From: Psychrobacter aestuarii
GTDB lineage: Bacteria; Pseudomonadota; Gammaproteobacteria; Pseudomonadales; Moraxellaceae
Reading direction: 5' to 3'
DNA: 64,000 nt
Assembly (NCBI RefSeq): GCF_904846035.1
Contig: NZ_CAJGYT010000001.1
Location: 930,001 to 994,000 of the forward strand
Each line of letters starts with the position of its first letter. Position 1 is the first letter of the stretch. Below are positions 59,204 to 64,000 of the stretch, in pieces. The position numbers were made by a program, and so were the translations under genes. The notes below the pieces were generated by a model. The model saw only the letters and a list, made by a program, of their open reading frames with translations. It was not told where the DNA came from and searched no databases.

Positions 59204-60508
59204 ATGTTGGCATTACTTATTTTTATTGTCACCTTGGTGTTTGTTATTTGGCAGCCCAAAGGTCTTGGTATCGGCTGGAGCGCGCTTGCGGGCGCGCTGG
59301 TGGCACTACTCGCGGGTGTGGTGCATCTTACGGACATTGTGACCGTTTGGGACATTGTCTGGGATGCGACCTTTACCTTTGTCGCGCTGATTATCATCTC
59401 TTTAATACTCGATAAGGCGGGCTTTTTTGGTTGGGCGGCGCTGCACGTGGCGCGCTTAGGCGGCGGGCGCGGTCGGCGCTTGTTTCCGATGATTGTGCTG
59501 CTCGGTGCGGTGATTTCGGCACTGTTTGCCAATGATGGCGCAGCATTGTTATTAACGCCGATTGTCATTGCGATTTTATTGCGTTTGGAATTTACGCCGC
59601 GTCAGTCGCTAGCATTTATTATTGCCACAGGCTTTGTCGCTGATACCGCGAGCCTTCCACTATTAACCTCAAACCTTGTCAATATTGTCAGTGCTAATTA
59701 TTTTGATATTGGCTTTGCGCGCTATGCGCTGGTGATGCTGCCTGTCAACGTGGTGTCAGTGGCGGCGACCTTGGTCGTGCTGTGGCTGGCGTACAAAAGC
59801 GACATTCCCGCGACCTACGATACCGAGGACTTGCCCGCACCGATGTCCGCGATTGAAGACCGCTTGGTGTTTTATAGCGCCTTTCCGCTGCTGTTCTTAT
59901 TGTTGTGCGCGTATATGGCGACCGAGACGCTACAGATTCCGATATCGGTGGTGACGGGTGCGGCGGCGCTGCTGCTCATGGCGATTGCGGCGCGTGTCGG
60001 TATGCGTGAGCGTGCCCATATGTCGGTGCTGGCGATTGTCAAGCAAGCCCCGTGGCAGATTGTGCTGTTTTCTATCGGTATGTATCTGGTGGTCTATGGT
60101 CTGGGCAATGCCGGCTTGACCGCTTATGGCTCGGCGCTGCTCGGTTGGCTCGGTGAGCAAGGGACATTGATTGCGACCGTGGGCACAGGCTTTGTCTCCG
60201 CGATTGTGGCATCTATCATGAACAATATGCCCTCCACGCTCATCGGTGCGCTGGCGATTGACCATGCTACGTTGTCAGCAGAGACACGCGAGCTGATGGT
60301 GTACGCCAATGTGATTGGCAATGACTTGGGTCCAAAGCTCACGCCCATCGGTAGCCTTGCGACCCTGTTGTGGCTACACGTCTTAGCCGAAAAAGACTAC
60401 CGCATCAGCTGGGGACAATATATGAAAATCGGGCTGATGATTACCCCGCCTGTGCTGCTCGTGACCCTAATCGCGCTCGCGGTGTGGCTGCCAATACTGG
60501 GCAGCTGA
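59204..60508 (+). CDS. arsB: arsenite efflux pump ArsB
   Basis: A 434-residue inner-membrane antiporter that extrudes arsenite or antimonite. The length fits ArsB (429 in E. coli). Features: FVALIIISLILDKAGFFGWAAL, GRRLFPMIVLLGAVISALFANDGAALLLTP and FVSAIVASIMNNMPSTLIGALA with the following GNDLGPKLTPIGSLATLLW. About 11-12 helices. It is translated nine bases after the ArsC-ArsH fusion, forming a two-gene detoxification operon. No arsR, arsD or arsA is visible in the window. Confidence 0.95.
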   Translation: MLALLIFIVTLVFVIWQPKGLGIGWSALAGALVALLAGVVHLTDIVTVWDIVWDATFTFVALIIISLILDKAGFFGWAALHVARLGGGRGRRLFPMIVLLGAVISALFANDGAALLLTPIVIAILLRLEFTPRQSLAFIIATGFVADTASLPLLTSNLVNIVSANYFDIGFARYALVMLPVNVVSVAATLVVLWLAYKSDIPATYDTEDLPAPMSAIEDRLVFYSAFPLLFLLLCAYMATETLQIPISVVTGAAALLLMAIAARVGMRERAHMSVLAIVKQAPWQIVLFSIGMYLVVYGLGNAGLTAYGSALLGWLGEQGTLIATVGTGFVSAIVASIMNNMPSTLIGALAIDHATLSAETRELMVYANVIGNDLGPKLTPIGSLATLLWLHVLAEKDYRISWGQYMKIGLMITPPVLLVTLIALAVWLPILGS

Positions 60509-60542
60509 TGGCGATGCATCAATACATTGTATTTATAGAAAA

Positions 60543-60587
60543 ACCGCCTGTCGTCATGCGCGTGTGCTTGGCGTGACGACAGGCGGT
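60543..60587 (-). terminator. terminator between convergent arsB and amidohydrolase genes
   Basis: A perfect 14-bp stem ACCGCCTGTCGTCA / TGACGACAGGCGGT with a 17-base loop. On the minus strand it is followed by TTTTTCTATA, so it best fits the amidohydrolase transcript; it can also stop arsB transcripts, whose stop is 35 bases upstream. Confidence 0.85.
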
Positions 60588-60623
60588 CTTGATGCTATCT
60601 GTACTTAGGCGCTTACAGCTCGG

Positions 60624-60699
60624 CAGGCGTTTTAAAGCCGAACAGGCGTTTTAAAGCCGAACAGGCGTTTTAAAGCCGAACAGGCGTTTTAAAGCCGAA
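60624..60699. repeat. 19-bp unit tandem repeat, four perfect copies
   Basis: The unit CAGGCGTTTTAAAGCCGAA is repeated four times without a mismatch. It overlaps the 3' end of the amidohydrolase gene. On the minus strand the fourth unit encodes FGFKTP, and the third brings the stop codon. Since 19 is not a multiple of three, duplication shifted the frame and changed the C terminus. Confidence 0.95.
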
Positions 60700-61485
60700 C
60701 AGGCGGGCGTTGTTGTCGGTTAGGATTTGCTTTACCAGCTCATCGTCCGCCACAATCTCTTTAAAGGTATTGAGCGCAGTCTCAAAGCTCATGCCATCAT
60801 GCTGGGTATGCGGCCAGTCGCTGCCCCAAATCAGCTGCGTTTTCATGCCGCGCTCTAGCAGTAGCGCCAGTGCTTCTTTAGCATTTTGGATGCCACTGCG
60901 CGCGCCCAAGCGATAATAGGCGGATACCTTGACCCAATGCTGGGCGGGGCTTAGCATCTCAAGCAGCTGTTGATAATCAGGACTGTTCACCCCTTTTATA
61001 GGGTCAAAACGCCCGAAGTGGTCAATCACCACATCAATATCATAACGCCCTAAAATGGGCAGCAGCTGTATCAGATAGTCAGGAGTTGCGTGCAGCTCGA
61101 TTTGCCAGTGCATCTGTTCCATACGCTCAAGACACGCCTGCCAGCCCGCCTCGGTCAAATCAGGACACGGCTTGCCAATCAGATTTAGGCGAATGCCGAC
61201 GATGCCTTGCTCATTCATCGCTTGTAGTGTGTGCAGCTCGGTCTGCTTGTCAATGACCGCCACGCCCTTTAAGCGCTCAGGATGCGCCGCGATGGCATCG
61301 AGCATATAGCGGTTGTCTTCTCCCAAAAAGCTCGGCTGAATCAATACGCCATGCGTAAAGCCGTATCGGTCCAGCTCACGCAGATAGTCCTCTGCGGTCA
61401 CGGTATATTCAGGCGTGTAGCGCGCGCTGTCTATAAACTTAAGTTTGTGAGAAAACACATGGGCGTGGGTGTCCATATAGCACAT
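60670..61485 (-). CDS. amidohydrolase 2 family (TIM-barrel metal hydrolase)
   Basis: A 271-residue hydrolase of the amidohydrolase-2 family, related to lactone hydrolases such as LigI. Metal and catalytic motifs: DTHAHVF (HxH, about 5-11), IELHATPDY (His about 131), VIDHFGRFDP (His about 157) and WGSDWPHTQHD (Asp about 222). ATG 61485 follows AGAGACGG. The C terminus, TPVRL, differs from the presumed ancestral TPAEL because of the tandem repeat. It lies downstream of the MatC-like transporter in the same direction, with a gap of 235 bases, so the pair probably takes up and processes a carboxylate. Substrate unknown. Confidence 0.88.
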   Translation of the reverse strand: MCYMDTHAHVFSHKLKFIDSARYTPEYTVTAEDYLRELDRYGFTHGVLIQPSFLGEDNRYMLDAIAAHPERLKGVAVIDKQTELHTLQAMNEQGIVGIRLNLIGKPCPDLTEAGWQACLERMEQMHWQIELHATPDYLIQLLPILGRYDIDVVIDHFGRFDPIKGVNSPDYQQLLEMLSPAQHWVKVSAYYRLGARSGIQNAKEALALLLERGMKTQLIWGSDWPHTQHDGMSFETALNTFKEIVADDELVKQILTDNNARLFGFKTPVRL

Positions 61486-61720
61486 AATCCGTCTCTTCTT
61501 ATTGCTTGTGGTGATGCGTTATCACCATGATGAATGGTTGTTTTTAATGGTATTGCGCTCATCTGTGCGCCGCGCATCGCCCTTATACTGGGACGTTGCG
61601 CGCGCTAATGAGCCTTTTTTATTGCCCAACTTGGGACTTTTTTTAATTTTTTGCAGTACTCGTTTGCCGATTGGGCAGCGCATATTGTTTAATTTATGTG
61701 CGCTGCCTTTTTTATTCTCG

Positions 61721-63010
61721 TTAGAACAACACCTGAATCACCACCGTCGCGAGCAAGCCTGCGCCCACGCCAATCGGTACCGCCTTAAACAACAAGGCGT
61801 TTAAGAGTTTGTCCTTGTCCACATCGGCAGGCGATGAGCCCAAAATCAAGCTACCACCTGAAGAAAATGGCGAGATGGACGAGCTTTGCGCGCCCACAAT
61901 GATGCACACAAACAGCAGCAGCGGGTTCAATCCTGACGCGGCGGCGAGTGTCGGCACGATTGGGAACAGCGCGGGCGCAACCACCCCAAGGGTGCTGGCA
62001 AAAACCGACATAATAGCACTAATAATGAACACAAGTACGGGCAATAACCAAATCGGCACATTGGTACTCAGCCATGTGGTCAGCTCATCAATCACTCCAA
62101 CCTGTACGCCAAGGGCAATCAGCATCCCGACGCCACAAATCATGATAAGGGTATTCCAAGGCACCAAACGGATGACGGTCTTTTCATCCCCAAGCTTCAT
62201 CAATAAGCTGATGATGGCAAAGAAAATAGCAATAAAACCAATATCAATACGCGCGTTTAAGAATTCAATTGCCTCAACATCAGGCAGCAGCAAGTTCAAA
62301 ATCGGCACGATAAGCACAATCGCCATCATGATAAAAATCAGCATAATCGACTGCTTTTGCTTATGATCCAGCGGCTCAGGCAGCGTCGCTTCAATCGCGG
62401 TCTTGTTGTGGCGCATATTGACCAGACTGTATATGCCGAGCACCACCACAGGAATCAAAAACGTCGCGGCAAAAATCCCTGACGAATAGCCAAACGCCAG
62501 GTCACTCGGCACGCCTGCGCCATCCATCAACCCACGAAAAATCACCCCGCTCTGTGAGGTCATAAAGTTGGCGCCTGCCAGCGCCCCGTAGTTGACCGCC
62601 AGCGCCGCGATGACCACATTCATATTGGTTTTTTGGCACAAAAGTAGCGTCATCGGTGCCATAAACGCCAGCACCGTGTAGTAGCCTGCGCCCAAGCCTG
62701 AGATGAGCGTCGCCACCATAAATACCGCCAGCGGCAAGAGCGCAGGAAAGTTGCGGCAGCGATAGATGAGCTGACCTGAGAGCTTCTCAAGCGCACCATT
62801 GGCCAAAGAAAAGTTATAAAACAGGGTCACGGCCAAGATGATGAAAAAAATCTTAATCGGCCATAGGGCGATGACGTCAGAGGCTTTTAGCCCCATACCA
62901 AAGCAACCAATCAAATAAGAGAATACGATGGCGAAAAAGCCGATATTGATTTTGGTGGTATAGCCCAACACGATTGAGAGGACGATAGCGCCTAAGATAT
63001 AAAGAGTCAT
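61721..63010 (-). CDS. MatC-like carboxylate transporter
   Basis: A 429-residue membrane carrier with about 11-12 helices. The N-terminal half resembles the MatC (malonate/dicarboxylate carrier) domain (YILGAIVLSIVLGYTTKINIGFFAIVFSYL) and the C-terminal half resembles SLC13/ArsB-type permeases (MICGVGMLIALGVQVGVIDEL, FASTLGVVAPALFPIVPTLA and SSSISPFSSGGSLILG). ATG 63010 follows AGGAGCAGAC; the longer frame to 63085 crosses the palindrome and is rejected. It is divergent from the GntR/UTRA gene, which likely controls it. Substrate is probably a small di- or hydroxy-carboxylate. Confidence 0.85.
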   Translation of the reverse strand: MTLYILGAIVLSIVLGYTTKINIGFFAIVFSYLIGCFGMGLKASDVIALWPIKIFFIILAVTLFYNFSLANGALEKLSGQLIYRCRNFPALLPLAVFMVATLISGLGAGYYTVLAFMAPMTLLLCQKTNMNVVIAALAVNYGALAGANFMTSQSGVIFRGLMDGAGVPSDLAFGYSSGIFAATFLIPVVVLGIYSLVNMRHNKTAIEATLPEPLDHKQKQSIMLIFIMMAIVLIVPILNLLLPDVEAIEFLNARIDIGFIAIFFAIISLLMKLGDEKTVIRLVPWNTLIMICGVGMLIALGVQVGVIDELTTWLSTNVPIWLLPVLVFIISAIMSVFASTLGVVAPALFPIVPTLAAASGLNPLLLFVCIIVGAQSSSISPFSSGGSLILGSSPADVDKDKLLNALLFKAVPIGVGAGLLATVVIQVLF

Positions 63011-63348
63011 GTCTGCTCCTTGACGTTGACTGAGGCAAAATTCATATAAACATATATATGAATTTCGTGCTTTATTAAAAGTCATTCACAAGGGCTTGTC
63101 AAACGCTTTTACAAGACGCCTGTGTTTACCGGTCTGCTTTTATTTAATGCCATAATGACTACATGGTGTTCATTTTATGGCTGTATGCGGCGTATAATTA
63201 GTGCCATCATAGGCATGCTTGCTATGTACCAAAAATCGTTCTCGGGTAAAATAAACAAAGTGACTGCAAATGCAGTATCTGGGCGTTGCGTCTGTTATAG
63301 TGGCTGTTTTTTTTACGACACATTGATAACTCACTGAAGAAAAAAACA
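63011..63348. promoter_or_regulatory. divergent control region between transporter and GntR genes
   Basis: A 338-base gap that contains the palindrome described separately. No gene is apparent; short open frames such as 63122-63337 have no support. Confidence 0.5.
63038..63065. promoter_or_regulatory. perfect palindrome, candidate operator of the GntR regulator
   Basis: AAATTCATATA and TATATGAATTT form a perfect 11+11 bp inverted repeat with a six-base spacer, 27 bases before the transporter start codon. The position suits a repressor site in the transporter promoter or leader. The central spacing matches a dimeric winged-helix regulator such as GntR, whose gene starts about 285 bases away. 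Confidence 0.6.
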
Positions 63349-64000
63349 ATGGATAATTTTGACAAATTTAAAATGCCACGCTACGAACAAGTACGCTGGT
63401 ATATTCAGTCCCTATTGGTTGATAACAAGTGGGATACCGACACTGCACTGCCAACCGAGCAAGAGCTTGCCGCCACCTGCGAGGTGTCGGTCGGCACCGT
63501 GCGTAAAGCGGTTGAAAAACTGGTCGAGGACGGGGTGCTGGTCAAACAGCAAGGTCGCGGCACGTTTTTAAAACAGCCCAATTTTGAAAACTCTTTATCA
63601 CGCTTTTTTAAATTCCGTGACAAAGAAGTCAGTTATGTGACGCCGACAGGAATTATCAAATCGGTCGCTTCTATCGATGCGATTGAGTCCGTCAACCAAA
63701 AATTGCAGCTTAAAAAAAACCAGCCACTGCTCTATATCGAGCGCGTGCGTATGGTCGATGACAAGGTGATTTTAAGCGAGCGCATCTGGCTGCCGCGTCA
63801 TCTGTTCCGCGCTTTTATTAATATGGCACCGAGCGACTTTGGCAACCTGCTGTATCCTTTTTATTATCAGCAGTGCGGGCAGTTCGTCTCATCAGCGACC
63901 GAGACCTTATTTTTTGTCAAAAATCATGTCGATGAGTACCTAAACAACGCCGCCACTGACAACTTGGTCAAGGTCTGCCGCGTCGCCAGAAACCTAAAAG
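63349..64000 (+). CDS. GntR-family regulator with UTRA domain (partial, C terminus missing)
   Basis: The first 217 residues lie in the window. The winged helix at about residues 9-77 shows PRYEQVRWYIQSLLVDNKW, LPTEQELAATCEVSVGTVRK and VEDGVLVKQQGRGTFL, the HutC-subfamily pattern. The UTRA ligand-binding domain begins at about residue 97 and continues to the edge (LLYIERVRMVDDKVILSERIWLP). ATG 63349 is used, though the ribosome binding site (GAAGAAAAAAACA) is only moderate. It is divergent from the MatC-like/amidohydrolase genes and is their likely repressor, with the carboxylate as inducer (inference). Confidence 0.9.
   Translation, partial: MDNFDKFKMPRYEQVRWYIQSLLVDNKWDTDTALPTEQELAATCEVSVGTVRKAVEKLVEDGVLVKQQGRGTFLKQPNFENSLSRFFKFRDKEVSYVTPTGIIKSVASIDAIESVNQKLQLKKNQPLLYIERVRMVDDKVILSERIWLPRHLFRAFINMAPSDFGNLLYPFYYQQCGQFVSSATETLFFVKNHVDEYLNNAATDNLVKVCRVARNLK

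Noticed and set aside
60624..60699. CRISPR array
   Set aside because: The 19-bp units are directly adjacent with no spacers, so this is a simple tandem duplication.

Overview
The window reads as a chromosomal segment of a gammaproteobacterium of the Moraxellaceae, most likely Psychrobacter. This rests on protein-level resemblance and on conserved gene orders: map-glnD-dapC (as in pseudomonads), ftsK divergent from trxB-aat, and a tRNA-Thr/Tyr/Gly/Thr-tuf cluster. Genes are dense, intergenic gaps are short, and base composition is balanced except for one clearly AT-rich patch at about 15.0-17.6 kb. Genus assignment is inference.

Layout. 0-5.3 kb: a partial DoxX-like gene divergent from a LysR regulator, then a minus-strand block of lemA, two TPM-domain proteins, an adenine deaminase-like enzyme and a small membrane protein. 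6-10 kb: an AGCS amino acid/Na+ symporter and two tandem fasciclin lipoproteins. 10-15 kb: metH and a BASS-family transporter. 15-17.6 kb: an AT-rich insert with an OLD-like ATPase/TOPRIM gene that meets, tail to tail, a gene for a small PD-(D/E)xK-like protein; it is a candidate defence locus. 17.6-28.3 kb: a tiny DUF2256 zinc protein, then a minus-strand cluster of a YqiJ-like OB-fold membrane protein, a flotillin (YqiK-like), two unknown membrane proteins and a 2055-residue AAA ATPase. 28.5-38.3 kb: a TolB-like propeller lipoprotein, map, glnD, a membrane protein, dapC, a CBS/DUF294 signalling protein and a DnaQ-like exonuclease. 38.4-44.7 kb: a PBP4-type peptidase, small membrane proteins, rlmH, a LigB-type dioxygenase and an amidase. 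44.7-55.2 kb: ftsK, trxB, aat, a MerR regulator, rimI, tuf with four tRNA genes, and trpE. 55.3-64 kb: an FHA protein, an RsiV-like protein, an ArsC-ArsH fusion followed by arsB, and an amidohydrolase plus MatC-like carboxylate transporter divergent from a GntR/UTRA regulator that runs off the right edge.

The most interesting items are the single-chain arsenate reductase/ArsH fusion next to arsB without a local arsR; the AT-rich ATPase/nuclease pair; the giant ATPase beside the flotillin/YqiJ pair; a 19-bp tandem repeat that has rewritten the C terminus of the amidohydrolase; and a perfect 11+11 bp palindrome between the GntR regulator and its likely target operon. All functions come from reading motifs; no database search was possible.
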